Source: Arion vulgaris
Lineage: Eukaryota; Mollusca; Gastropoda; Stylommatophora; Arionidae
NCBI GenBank assembly: GCA_020796225.1
Contig: CM036756.1
Location: 57,628,616 to 57,692,615 of the forward strand
DNA length: 64,000 bases
Direction: 5' to 3'
The position numbers and the translations under genes are program-made. Every line of letters starts with the position of its first letter. Within the stretch, counting starts at the first letter, position 1. The notes under the pieces are model-generated. The model had not been told where the DNA came from, did no database searches, and saw nothing but the letters and a program-made list of their open reading frames with translations. Shown here piece after piece: positions 43,883-56,002 of this stretch.

Positions 43883-44523
43883 TCTTTCTTTCTTTCTTTT
43901 CTTTCTTTCTTTCTCGAATCCTGTATGCCTCACAGCGTCAGGTCAGGAAGAGATTTCTAAAACGGCCCTAGTATGCGCTTCGTAGATAGTCTCTTTCGGC
44001 GCCTCTGTTATCTCTGAGGTCCATCTTTTGCGTGGCCGGCCTTTGCTTTGTACCCATTGTATCGGAGCAGCATTGCTATTTGGGGTGCACTGTCTGATGG
44101 TAATCTGCTTACGTGACCGAACCATTTAATTTGTTGTTTCTTGATGTAGTCTAGTACTGATGTTGTACCCACTTTTTCCTGATGTCTTCATTTCTCAACC
44201 GGTCTCTTCTTGTTACACCTAGCATTCTGCGTAGACACTTCATCTCTGTTGTGACTAGTTTTCTTCTATCGTTTGTTGTCAGCGTCCAGGTTTGGCACTG
44301 GTAACATAATGTGGGGAGAAAGATTGTGTTGAACATTGCTCTTTTGTGTTCATGGTGACGTGTTTGCATCTTAAAATTGGCGCCATTTGTCCTATCATTT
44401 GATTTGCTTTGTTGCATCTGTGTTGAATTTCATTAGTTATTCTTCCATTTGCTGAAAAAATGCTCCCAGGTATGTGAAATCTTTTACTTGATTTAGTAGG
44501 TGATTATCGATGGAGATGTTGGT
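43883..44523 (-). mobile_element. RTE-like LINE insertion, only in duplication copy 1
   Basis: 5'-truncated, reverse orientation, with (tttc)n (the complement of a gaaa tail) at its left end and the 11-bp duplication agattttcatt at 43872-43882 and 44524-44534. The empty site is preserved in copy 2 at about 46895-46910. ORF fragments on the minus strand (44417-44151: LPTLCYQCQTWTLTTNDRRK and LRRMLGVTRRDRLRNED; 44125-43943) match 9468-9930 almost residue for residue. Confidence 0.92.
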
Positions 44524-44534
44524 AGATTTTCATT

Positions 44535-44879
44535 AGGCTATCAAAATTCTACGCACAACAAGCTACTAGATGCTGATGATGACTCTTTACCGTAGCTATA
44601 TACTAAGCGACTTACTCTCTATCATGCAGCATACATGCATTGTAGAGTCACGATTCGAACAACATGGATAACTCTACGTCTAACTCATCAACATTTGACT
44701 CCCCATAATTTGTACGTCCATCACTAAATCCTCCCCACAACTTAAATGCTGTGATTAGCAAATAAAATGTGCAAGCATTCCGCGACCCTCGCTTCCATCT
44801 CTGTAGTGCATACTATACACATTCAAACATCTTGCGGTTAAGAAGCTTTGTAAATTCATTATAAGATGAATAACATTGA
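44535..44879. repeat. Duplication copy 1 spacer
   Basis: Unique-looking sequence shared with 46910-47220; no gene seen. It leads into the ancestral 2-3 units of the 50-bp repeat at 44880-44990. Confidence 0.6.
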
Positions 44880-45069
44880 TGACAGTAAGATGGCAAAAAC
44901 TTAAGGATAAAAAGGTATCTAAGAATGTTGATGAAAGTAAGACGAGAATTATTAACCTAGAAAGTTGATGAATAACGTTGATGAAAAGCCTTGCCTTTGT
45001 TCCGAAATCACAAAGAGGGATTTAACAAGGGGTCGATATGGGGCGTTCGAAGATGAAGATAAAGAAGAC

Positions 45070-45450
45070 AACAAATATGTTCAAAGATAAATTAATCAAC
45101 ATCAAAAGGACGTGTTGGTTCCTGACAGCAACAAACCACAGAAAGTTCACCACATGTGAAATGAAATGGTCGAGGAAGGCGGTGGCTGTCACCAGGAAAG
45201 ATAGACTACGAAATGAGGACACCAGAAGCATAGTTGGCATAACTTCATGCATCGAATGCATTGAAAGACAACAAATGAAGTGGTTTGGACATTTAATGAG
45301 AATGAAATACAACCAGTCACCAATAACAGCATACAATAAAAAGAGACCAGGTACTAGCGCCAAGAAAAGACCAAGAAAAAAATGGACAGACAATATCAAG
45401 ACCACACTAAATAAACACGGATTTAATACAAGGGCGACTCATCTAGACAT
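45070..45450 (+). pseudogene. RTE-like LINE fragment, copy 2
   Basis: Better preserved than copy 1: an open frame 45038-45580 includes KFTTCEMKWSRKAVAVTRKD, QQMKWFGHLMRMKYNQSP and RPRKKWTDNIKTTL. The upstream Met and downstream residues are from flanking repeat sequence. Confidence 0.78.
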
Positions 45451-45756
45451 GGAACGCAAATTTAAGCTCCCATCTCAATGCTTAGCGGTTATAGTGGACA
45501 AGCATTTCCATCATAGACCTGGGGAAAGACAGACAATAAAAAGGACGTGTTGGGACGCTGGAGGCTGCTGGATTTGTTGAGGCGCAGATCAGAGCACCTA
45601 TGGACCTGTACGGAGTTCTATCATGATAGTCTTCATACAACTGATAACTAACTCATAACTGTTAAGTCAATTGATATTTACAAAAGTTATGCAATGTTCA
45701 CTGACGCAATCAATAGTTTAAGAGTTATCAATTGTAATTCAATTTTACTATCAATC

Positions 45757-45828
45757 TCCCGTGTGGTCTAGTGGTTATGACGTCTGGTTTTCACCCAGGA
45801 AGCCTGGGTTCAATTCCCGGCACGGGAT
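45757..45828 (+). tRNA. tRNA-Glu(TTC)-like gene, copy 2
   Basis: Identical in the 72-nt body to copy 1 as far as I can see, with the same flanks from the duplication; followed by ttattttt as terminator. Confidence 0.8.
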
Positions 45829-45959
45829 TATTTTTGGAATCACAGTGAACAAAACAGGACACAATCAGTAAGAATCACCCATTAAGAGGGATGGGAAACA
45901 GTTTTCAAATCTTTTCAAATCAAATACATTTCAGATCTTACTTACACTGCTATATTTAA

Positions 45960-46226
45960 ATGGACTTCCCTCAAGATGATGCGGCAAGATGGAAGTGTTT
46001 TTCGGCCGATCTTAAATGGGAGTCCTTTTATCAGACATCTTCCGATGAAATTTGTGTTTGCTGCCCTGAAAGTGATAGAAGTGACACGTATGATCAATCG
46101 GACAGGTTTGAAACAACGGAAAGGAACGGCAAACTACTGTTGTATATCCTCCCTAGAAAGTTGATCATGTCTCGAAACGACGCTGTTCCGGTCAAGATAA
46201 CACGATTAACTGCAATGATTCGGTGA
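45960..46226 (+). CDS. Short ORF, duplicate of 42930-43186
   Basis: 88 codons from MDFPQDDAARWKCFSADLK to KITRLTAMIR. Retains SSDEICVCCPESD and NGKLLLYILPRK. Differences from copy 1 are substitutions in the body, with an indel only near the C-terminus. Unknown; see copy 1. Confidence 0.3.
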   Translation: MDFPQDDAARWKCFSADLKWESFYQTSSDEICVCCPESDRSDTYDQSDRFETTERNGKLLLYILPRKLIMSRNDAVPVKITRLTAMIR

Positions 46227-46680
46227 CGGAGTTGATGGATTGTGTCAGAGACAGACAGATGTGGAGAGACATGATCCTCTGCGCCATCCTGCACTTGATT
46301 GCTTGATATTTAAATGATTATTTATAGTATTATAATATGGGCATTGAATTAGACAGTGGAAAAGCACATATGAGCTTTTGAATACACATGTTACAACCAA
46401 GGACAGAGAAAGAACAAATAGATCTACCGAGAAAGAACTTTAAAAAGAAAACTGACGGATGGAACAAATAAGAATGTGCAAATTAAGTCTTTTGGACAAA
46501 TAAAATGACACGAAGTGATGGAAAAGATTATTATGGAAAGTTGCATCCAGGCAAAGAGGAGAAGAGAAAGACCAACGGAGAAGATGGTTTGAGAATGCGA
46601 GAGATGAGTTGATCATGCCGGAAGTGGAAGCGGAACATCTGGCCTTTAAGAGAAATTTCGAAAGATTATTAGACTATTAG
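46205..46680 (+). pseudogene. RTE-like LINE C-terminal fragments, copy 2
   Basis: Duplicate of 43190-43665 with point differences. Confidence 0.6.
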
Positions 46681-46895
46681 TGGGCATCTGTGGTTAGCGG
46701 TAGTGATCTTGATCACAACCCAGAGTACCTGGTTCAAACTCCGCGGCGGACACATTTGTTCTCGTTGAATTTTACGACCAGTACACATAGACCTCACCGT
46801 TCAGAATTGTTAACTGCGGAACGTATAAGTGATGCCTAGAAAATTAACAACTCGTTTACTGTGGTGGATAAACGTTTTATAAAGGATATTCCCAG
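46680..46895 (+). mobile_element. SINE-D copy, duplicate
   Basis: Duplicate of 43668-43872; 'gttagcggtagtgatcttga', 'ggttcaaactccgcggcgga', 'gataaacgttttataaagga'. Confidence 0.75.
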
Positions 46896-47224
46896 ATTTT
46901 CATTAGGCTAGCAAAATTCTACGCACAACAAGCTACTAGATGCTGATGATGACTCTTACCTTAGCATATACTTAACGACTTACTCTATCATGCCAGCATA
47001 CATGTATTGTAGAGTCACGATTCGAATAACATGGATAACTCTACGTCTAACTCATCAACATTTGACTCCCCATAATTTGTACGTCCATCACTAAATCCTT
47101 CCCACAACTTAAATACTGTGATTAGCAAATAAAATGTGCAAGCATTCCGTGACCCTACCTCCCATCTCTGTAGTGCATACTATACAAATTCAAACATCTT
47201 GCCTTTGAGAAGCTTTCTACATTA

Positions 47225-50200
47225 TAGGATGAATAATATTGATGACAGTAAGATGACAAAAACTTAAGGAAGAAAACGTATCTAAGAATGTTGTTGAAAG
47301 TAAGATGAAATATTAATTTAGAAAGTTGATGAATAACGTTGATGAAAGTAAGATGAGAAATATTAATTAGAAATTGATGAATAACGTTGATGAAAGTAAG
47401 ATGAAATATTAATTAGAAAGTTGATGAATAAGTTATGAAAGTAAGATGAGAAATATTAATTTAGAAAGTTGATGAATAACGTTGATGAAAGTAAGATGAG
47501 AAATATTAATTTAAAAGTTGATGAATAACGTTGATGAAATAAGATGAGAAATATTAATTAGAAAGTTGATGAATAACGTTGATGAAAGTAAGATGAGAAA
47601 TATTAATTTAGAAAGTTGATGAATAACGTTGATGAAAGTAAGATGAGAAATATTAATTTAGAAAGTTGATGAATAACGTTGATGAAAGTAAGATGAGAAA
47701 TATTAATTAGAAAGTTGATGAATAACGTTGATGAAAGTAAGATGAGAAATATTAATCTAGAAAGTTGATGAATAACGTTGATGAAAGTAAGATGAGAAAT
47801 ATTAATCTAGAAAGTTGATGAATAACGTTGATGAAAGTAAGATGAGAAATATTAATCTAGAAAGTTGATGAATAACGTTGATGAAAGTAAGATGAGAAAT
47901 ATTAATCTAGAAAGTTGATGAATAACGTTGATGAAAGTAAGATGAGAAATATTAATCTAGAAAGTTGATGAATAATGTTGATGAAAGTAAGATGAGAAAT
48001 ATTAATCTAGAAAGTTGATGAATAACGTTGATGAAAGTAAGATGAGAAATATTAATCTAGAAAGTTGATGAATAACGTTGATGAAAGTAAGATGAGAAAT
48101 ATTAATCTAGAAAGTTGATGAATAACGTTGATGAAAGTAAGATGAGAAATATTAATCTAGAAAGTTGATGAATAACGTTGATGAAAGTAAGATGAGAAAT
48201 ATTAATTTAGAAAGTTGATGAATAACGTTGATGAAAGTAAGATGGAAATATTAATTTAGAAAGTTGATGAATAAAGTTGATGAAAGTAAGATGAGAAATA
48301 TTAATCTAGAAAGTTGATGAATAACGTTGATGAAAGTAAGATGAGAAATATTAATCTAGAAAGTTGATGAATAACGTTGATGAAAGTAAGATGAGAAATA
48401 TTAATCTAGAAAGTTGATGAATAATGTTGATGAAAGTAAGATGAGAAATATTAATCTAGAAAGTTGATGAATAACGTTGATGAAAGTAAGATGAGAAATA
48501 TTAATCTAGAAAGTTGATGAATAACGTTGATGAAAGTAAGATGGAAATATTAATTAGAAAGTTGATGAATAACGTTGATGAAAGTAAGATGAGAAATATT
48601 AATCTAGAAAGTTGATGAATAACGTTGATGAAAGTAAGATGAGAAATATTAATCTAGAAAGTTGATGAATAACGTTGATGAAAGTAAGATGAGAAATATT
48701 AATTTAGAAAGTTGATGAATAACGTTGATGAAAGTAAGATGAGAAATATTAATCTAGAAAGTTGATGAATAATGTTGATGAAAGTAAGATGAGAAATATT
48801 AATCTAGAAAGTTGATGAATAACGTTGATGAAAGTAAGATGAGAAATATTAATCTAGAAAGTTGATGAATAACGTTGATGAAAGTAAGATGAGAAATATT
48901 AATCTAGAAAGTTGATGAATAAGTTGATGAAAGTAAGATGAGAAATATTAATTAGAAAGTTGATGAATAACGTTGATGAAAGTAAGATGAGAAATATTAA
49001 TCTAGAAAGTTGATGAATAACGTTGATGAAAGTAAGATGAGAAATATTAATCTAGAAAGTTGATGAATAACGTTGATGAAAGTAAGATGAGAAATATTAA
49101 TCTAGAAAGTTGATGAATAACGTTGATGAAAGTAAGATGAGAAATATTAATCTAGAAAGTTGATGAATAACGTTGATGAAAGTAAGATGAGAAATATTAA
49201 TCTAGAAAGTTGATGAATAACGTTGATGAAAGTAAGATGAGAAATATTAATCTAGAAAGTTGATGAATAACGTTGATGAAAGTAAGATGAGAAATATTAA
49301 TCTAGAAAGTTGATGAATAACGTTGATGAAAGTAAGATGAGAAATATTAATCTAGAAAGTTGATGAATAACGTTGATGAAAGTAAGATGAGAAATATTAA
49401 TCTAGAAAGTTGATGAATAACGTTGATGAAAGTAAGATGGGAAATATTAATCTAGAAAGTTGATGAATAATGTTGATGAAAGTAAGATGAGAAATATTAA
49501 TCTAGAAAGTTGATGAATAACGTTGATGAAAGTAAGATGAGAAATATTAATCTAGAAAGTTGATGAATAACGTTGATGAAAGTAAGATGAGAAATATTAA
49601 TCTAGAAAGTTGATGAATAACGTTGATGAAAGTAAGATGATAAATATTAATCTAGAAAGTTGATGAATAACGTTGATGAAAGTAAGATGAGAAATATTAA
49701 TCTAGAAAGTTGATGAATAACGTTGATGAAAGTAAGATGAGAAATATTAATCTAGAAAGTTGATGAATAAAGTTGATGAAAGTAAGATGAGAAATATTAA
49801 TCTAGAAAGTTGATGAATAACGTTGATGAAAGTAAGATGAGAAATATTAATCTAGAAAGTTGATGAATAACGTTGATGAAAGTAAGATGAGAAATATTAA
49901 TTTAGAAAGTTGATGAATAACGTTGATGAAAGTAAGATGAGAAATATTAATCTAGAAAGTTGATGAATAACGTTGATGAAAGTAAGATGAGAAATATTAA
50001 TTAGAAAGTTGATGAATAACGTTGATGAAAGTAAGATGAGAAATATTAATTTAGAAAGTTGATGAATAACGTTGATGAAAGTAAGATGAGAAATATTAAT
50101 TTAGAAAGTTGATGAATAAAGTTGATGAAAGTAAGATGAGAAATATTAATCTAGAAAGTTGATGAATAACGTTGATGAAAGTAAGATGAGAAATATTAAT

Positions 50201-53127
50201 CTAGAAAGTTGATGAATAACGTTGATGAAAGTAAGATGGAAATATTAATTAGAAAGTTGATGAATAACGTTGATGAAAGTAAGATGAGAAATATTAATTT
50301 AGAAAGTTGATGAATAACGTTGATGAAAGTAAGATGAGAAATATTAATCTAGAAAGTTGATGAATAACGTTGATGAAAGTAAGATGAGAAATATTAATCT
50401 AGAAAGTTGATGAATAACGTTGATGAAAGTAAGATGAGAAATATTAATCTAGAAAGTTGATGAATAACTTTGATGAAAGTAAGATGAGAAATATTAATCT
50501 AGAAAGTTGATGAATAACGTTGATGAAAGTAAGATGAGAAATATTAATTAGAAAGTTGATGAATAACGTTGATGAAAGTAAGATGAGAAATATTAATCTA
50601 GAAAGTTGATGAATAACGTTGATGAAAGTAAGATGAGAAATATTAATTTAGAAAGTTGATGAATAACGTTGATGAAAGTAAGATGAGAAATATTAATCTA
50701 GAAAGTTGATGAATAACGTTGATGAAAGTAAGATGGGAAATATTAATTTAGAAAGTTGATGAATAACGTTGATGAAAGTAAGATGAGAAATATTAATCTA
50801 GAAAGTTGATGAATAACGTTGATGAAAGTAAGATGAGAAATATTAATTTAGAAAGTTGATGAATAACGTTGATGAAAGTAAGATGAGAAATATTAATTTA
50901 GAAAGTTGATGAATAACGTTGATGAAAGTAAGATGAGAAATATTAATCTAGAAAGTTGATGAATAACGTTGATGAAAGTAAGATGAGAAATATTAATCTA
51001 GAAAGTTGATGAATATCGTTGATGAAAGTAAGATGAGAAATATTAATCTAGAAAGTTGATGAATAACGTTGATGAAAGTAAGATGAGAAATATTAATCTA
51101 GAAAGTTGATGAATAACGTTGATGAAAGTAAGATGAGAAATATTAATTTAGAAAGTTGATGAATAACGTTGATGAAAGTAAGATGAGAAATATTAATTTA
51201 GAAAGTTGATGAATAACGTTGATGAAAGTAAGATGAGAAATATTAATTTAGAAAGTTGATGAATAACGTTGATGAAAGTAAGATGAGAAATATTAATCTA
51301 GAAAGTTGATGAATAACGTTGATGAAAGTAAGATGAGAAATATTAATTTAGAAAGTTGATGAATAATGTTGATGAAAGTAAGATGAGAAATATTAATCTA
51401 GAAAGTTGATGAATAACTGTTGATGAAAGTAAGATGAGAAATATTAATCTAGAAAGTTGATGAATAACGTTGATGAAAGTAAGATGAGAAATATTAATCT
51501 AGAAAGTTGATGAATAACGTTGATGAAAGTAAGATGAGAAATATAAATTTAGAAAGTTGATTAATAACGTTGATGAAAGTAAGATGAGAAATATTAATCT
51601 AGAAAGTTGATGAATAACGTTGATGAAAGTAAGATGGGAAATATTAATCTAGAAAGTTGATGAATAACGTTGATGAAAGTAAGATGAGAAATATTAATCT
51701 AGAAAGTTGATGAATAACGTTGATGAAAGTAAGATGAGAAATATTAATTTAGAAAGTTGATGAATAACGTTGATGAAAGTAAGATGAGAAATATTAATTT
51801 AGAAAGTTGATGAATAACGTTGATGAAAGTAAGATGAGAAATATTAATCTAGAAAGTTGATGAATAACGTTGATGAAAGTAAGATGAGAAATATTAATCT
51901 AGAAAGTTGATGAATAACGTTGATGAAAGTAAGATGAGAAATATTAATCTAGAAAGTTGATGAATAACGTTGATGAAAGTAAGATGAGAAATATTAATCT
52001 AGAAAGTTGATGAATAACGTTGATGAAAGTAAGATGAGAAATATTAATCTAGAAAGTTGATGAATAACGTTGATGAAAGTAAGATGGGAAATATTAATTT
52101 AGAAAGTTGATGAATAACGTTGATGAAAGTAAGATGAGAAATATTAATTTACAAAGTTGATGAATAACGTTGATGAAAGTAAGATGAGAAATATTAATCT
52201 AGAAAGTTGATAAATAACGTTGATGAAAGTAAGATGAGAAATATAAATTTAGAAAGTTGATGAATAACGTTGATGAAAGTAAGATGAGAAATATTAATCT
52301 AGAAAGTTGATGAATAAAGTTGATGAAAGTAAGATGAGAAATATTAATCTAGAAAGTTGATGAATAACGTTGATGAAAGTAAGATGAGAAATATTAATTT
52401 AGAAAGTTGATGAATAAAGTTGATGAAAGTAAGATGAGAAATATTAATCTAGAAAGTTGATGAATAACGTTGATGAAAGTAAGATGAGAAATATTAATCT
52501 AGAAAGTTGATGAATAACGTTGATGAAAGTAAGATGATAAATATTAATTTAGAAAGTTGATGAATAACGTTGATGAAAGTAAGATGGGAAATATTAATCT
52601 AGAAAGTTGATGAATAAAGTTGATGAAAGTAAGATGAGAAATATTAATCTAGAAAGTTGATGAATAACGTTGATGAAAGTAAGATGAGAAATATTAATCT
52701 AGAAAGTTGATGAATAACGTTGATGAAAGTAAGATGAGAAATATTAATTCAGAAAGTTGATGAATAACGTTGATGAAAGTAAGATGAGAAATATTAATCT
52801 AGAAAGTTGATGAATAACGTTGATGAAAGTAAGATGAGAAATATTAATCTAGAAAGTTGATGAATAACGTTGATGAAAGTAAGATGAGAAATATTAATCT
52901 AGAAAGTTGATGAATAACGTTGATGAAAGTAAGATGAGAAATATTAATCTAGAAAGTTGATGAATAACGTTGATGAAAGTAAGATGAGAAATATTAATCT
53001 AGAAAGTTGATGAATAACGTTGATGAAAGTAAGATGAGAAATATTAATTTAGAAAGTTGATGAATAACGTTGATGAAAGTAAGATGGGAAATATTAATCT
53101 AGAAAGTTGATGAATAATGTTGATGAA
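47225..53127. repeat. 50-bp minisatellite array, about 117 units
   Basis: Unit gaaatattaatctagaaagt followed by tgatgaataacgttgatgaa and agtaagatga, 50 bp, repeated head to tail for about 5.8 kb. The first few units (47225-47520) are the most diverged; the rest differ mainly at aatctag/aatttag/aattag and aacgttg/aatgttg/aaagttg. Not a multiple of 3, and stops occur in every frame. Duplication copy 1 retains only 2-3 units at the same place (44880-44990). Confidence 0.97.
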
Positions 53128-53348
53128 AAGCCTTGCCTTTGTTCCGAAGGTCGTAGGTTCAAATCCGCACGGTGCCGATCTGTTCACTAATGCATTTTTC
53201 CAGAGACCTCGAGGATTGTTGGTTGTGCCACGTAGTTCGTGCTTTGTGCAATACCCTCGGCAGATGGTGAACCATTTCTTCAGAGAGGGACTGAGTCATA
53301 TGGGATAAAACCCGGCGCAATGAATTCAATCCTCGGTTTCATACATTT
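53128..53348 (+). mobile_element. SINE-C copy
   Basis: Intact head 'gaaggtcgtaggttcaaatc' (B-box), then 'cacgtagttcgtgctttgtg', 'ggcagatggtgaaccatttc' and 'gcgcaatgaattcaatcctc'. The 50-bp array ends at the very start of this SINE. Confidence 0.75.
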
Positions 53349-53954
53349 TTACTGTAGATGCGAATTAGATGGTCAATATGAATGTGAAGTGTTGATTAGG
53401 AAAATTAAGAAATGTGAGGAGAACAATTTTAATGCTAAATAGTTAATCAAGGTAAAATGAAATCAAGCAACAACAAAAAAATACAGGATAGTATGGATAG
53501 GTGTAGACAGAAACGTAAAGATAGTTGAATATATCGTATGTGATGTCTTGTTTATACATTTAAGAAAATAGAAGGCCTAAGGCGTTAATTAACAGATATA
53601 CCTGAATAAAAAAATTGTCATATGTAATGTAAAACTGATTTTATTAGTGCAGATCTATATCACTTACACAGCATTTTTTTAAGCAGACTTCCCAAGCAGG
53701 ATAACAGAACATTTATTAATCATGAGTTCTGAGACTGATTACAGTCTTCACATAGACTTTAGGCAACATATATCAATGAATATATATATTGCTGAAATTA
53801 ATTAATATTATGATATCAGATTTAAAAAAATAGATTTTAAGCTTTCATCGACCAAGAAATTTTTCACCTAGGACAAGAATTCACTCTACCTTGTCCAAAA
53901 TATAGTTTGTTAATTGCATATCCTCTAAAGGACTTTACGAATCAACCCCAGTTT
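53349..53954. other. No recognisable feature
   Basis: About 600 bp of AT-rich sequence; nothing matched. Confidence 0.4.
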
Positions 53955-54150
53955 TTTAACGCTGTTTGTGATTTGTCTAGGCGTTATTACGTTCAGTAGT
54001 TTGTCATTACTTTCTGAACGGGTGATGCCATCGTCCTTTTGTAAAAATCTATGCGAAACAATTTGCAACCAAAATGTCCGCAGCGTGATTCGAACTCACA
54101 ACGTCGGAGTTAATAGACAGAGTCACTATCCACTAAGCCACAGGCGCCAC
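53955..54150 (-). mobile_element. SINE-D-like copy (reverse orientation)
   Basis: Body 'acgttcagtagtttgtcatt', then a reversed tRNA-like head with 'gtgattcgaactcacaacgt' (B-box) and 'tatccactaagccacagg' (A-box region). The head differs from other SINE-D copies, so this may be a second subfamily. Confidence 0.7.
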
Positions 54151-54224
54151 TGTCCAAAATGTAAGCTAATGCAAATTCTAACTACGCGGATTCCAAACTG
54201 ATGTATTTCATTGGGAAGGATGCA

Positions 54225-54730
54225 TATTTTTGTATGAGGTGGTACGACAAGGTAACCAACTCTGAAGTACTGCAACATGCAAACTTGCCTTCAATCATGG
54301 GCATGCTCAGCAGTAGAAGACTAACATGGCTAGGGCATAGGAGAAGAATGGACAATAGCGCATACCAAAACAAATAATGTTCTGAGAACTTTCGGAGGGG
54401 AAGAGGCATACAGGAAAACCACTGCTGAGATAAAAGGATGCCTGCAAAGCCTCAATGAATAACTTTTCTATCTGTACCAGCAAATGGGAAAAAACTAGTT
54501 GATGACCGAGATATGTGGGAAGGTGTAGAATCTTTTGAAAAGAGACTTTACGATGATCTGAAAGACAAGAGAGACTTTCGAAAACTCAGAAGTTGTCAAA
54601 GTAAAACACTTGCCATTTGACCGTCTGTAAAGACGAAAAGGCCATATATAATACTTTAGAACACCGCGGCCAAAGTTCACGGTGAGGAAAGACATGCGTT
54701 ATCAATTTCGGTTGTGTGGAACTAAATAAG
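54225..54730 (+). pseudogene. LINE C-terminal remnant, same family as 62239-62847
   Basis: Collinear with the LINE nested in the hAT element: RLTWLGH-like start, 'gcataccaaaacaaataatg', 'tgcaaagcctcaatgaataa', 'agtaaaacacttgccatttg'. More diverged, with several indels. Confidence 0.65.
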
Positions 54731-54794
54731 TGTGACACATCAGAAATGAATTGATCATAGTTATGTTTATGCAAATAAACAAGTTCTGATTTTT

Positions 54795-55045
54795 ATTGAT
54801 TGTAGTGTGATCATCTGTAGCTTAAGTAATAGTGACCTCTATCACAACCCAAATATCTAGTTCAAACTCCGCGACAGGAAATTTGTAAGGAAATTGATTT
54901 CCGTGGGATTTTACAAAGTTAAAAATAGGTCTCAACGTTCATAAAGCAATGGCAAACTACTGAACGTATATGTGGCGCCTAGAAAATCAACGACTCGTTT
55001 ACTGTGGTTGATTGCTACGTCCTGTAAAGGATATGCCACGATTTT
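54795..55045 (+). mobile_element. SINE-D copy
   Basis: Head 'cttaagtaatagtgacctct' with B-box-like 'agttcaaactccgcgacagg'; body 'caatggcaaactactgaacg', 'aatcaacgactcgtttactg'. Confidence 0.7.
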
Positions 55046-55849
55046 AATTTCAATTTAACTGTGTTAAATAGGCAATGGTACAGGTTGGAACATTTTATCT
55101 TCAAGTGACATTGACTAGGACATAGCAGTAACAGAAGTAGGACATTGTTAACGAATAGAACTGTAAGCTTTAGGGATGAACAGCTCGCAATGGTATTATG
55201 AAGTCAATTAAGTTAATAACATAACGTCGATACTATCCACTTATCATGTGCTCACACACGATATCTCCTTCCTTGCTTATATAACGCACGCAACAGGGAA
55301 AGATCACAGCTATTCTTGGAAATTAATTATACCTTTGATAAGTCTCCGTTAGTTTACGTGTGCACTCAAATTTTGGCTGAAAATAATCAGGAAGGCTTAG
55401 ATAAATATTCTTTATTACTGTCATTGTCTGTCTGTCTTTTCCTTTCTTTTGAATACACTCATAATGTATACAATTCGCAGAGTGTATTGAAATCTAGTTA
55501 GGGAACATTGTTGAAGACCTTGCTTAAATTCTCCATGGGGGAATCTTAATAACATGATCGTCTGGCTATCGAAGCAAGGGTCGACAGGGCTTCTGCTGTG
55601 ATGAATTCTGCTGGAGCCAAATGCCTGTCTGCTGGAACGAAATCAGCTTATTTAATTTCTGCATGCCTTCGAGGTTGTGAAAGAGTCATGGTAATGCCCC
55701 GTCTGAAGTAGAATATTGCCCAAATTGTGGCAATGAATCATTTGTCCATTGAGTCAACCATCTGCGATTTGAAAGAAAGCCATCAGAAACATCCTCATCA
55801 TCAAATAGATTGTAATTAGAATAACTTTGTCGTCCTAACAGCCCTTCGG
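55046..55849. other. No clear feature
   Basis: AT-rich at first. 55555-55690 gives a plus-strand reading AIEARVDRASAVMNSAGAKC that could be a LINE fragment, but I cannot place it. Confidence 0.35.
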
Positions 55850-56000
55850 AATTTCTCTCCCTTTCTCATAGGCCAGATGTCCCACCTCTGCAGCCATTAT
55901 GTTGAAATCATCAGTTACATTTTAAATCCATCTTCTCCGTGGTATTCCTCTTCTCCTCTTTGCCAGGATGCCTCCTTTATTTATTTATAAATAATTTAAT
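55850..56000 (-). pseudogene. RTE-like LINE fragment beside the 40-bp array
   Basis: Minus strand reads AAEVGHLAYERE and upstream GILAKRRRGIPRR, as in 18934-19350. The 40-bp minisatellite begins immediately after it. Confidence 0.6.
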
Positions 56001-56002
56001 TT

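Larger units (their letters stand above)
41983..45006 (+). repeat. Tandem segmental duplication, copy 1
   Basis: Collinear and highly similar to 45007-47330 plus 53100-53148: SINE-B tail, RTE-like fragment, tRNA-Glu, a short ORF, LINE fragments, SINE-D, a spacer, and 2-3 units of the 50-bp repeat. It ends with 'gccttgcctttgttccgaa', which is the start of a SINE-C head cut at the junction with copy 2. An RTE (43883-44523) is present in this copy only. Confidence 0.92.
45007..53148 (+). repeat. Tandem segmental duplication, copy 2
   Basis: Starts at the junction gttccgaa|atcacaaagagg, repeats the content of copy 1 without the RTE insertion, and contains the expanded 50-bp minisatellite. It ends at 'gttccgaa' (53141-53148), after which the SINE-C continues uninterrupted, giving the original right boundary. 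Confidence 0.9.

Noticed and set aside
47225..53127. Centromeric satellite
   Set aside because: One array of about 5.9 kb derived locally from 2-3 units in a segmental duplication; nothing here shows genome-wide satellite status.
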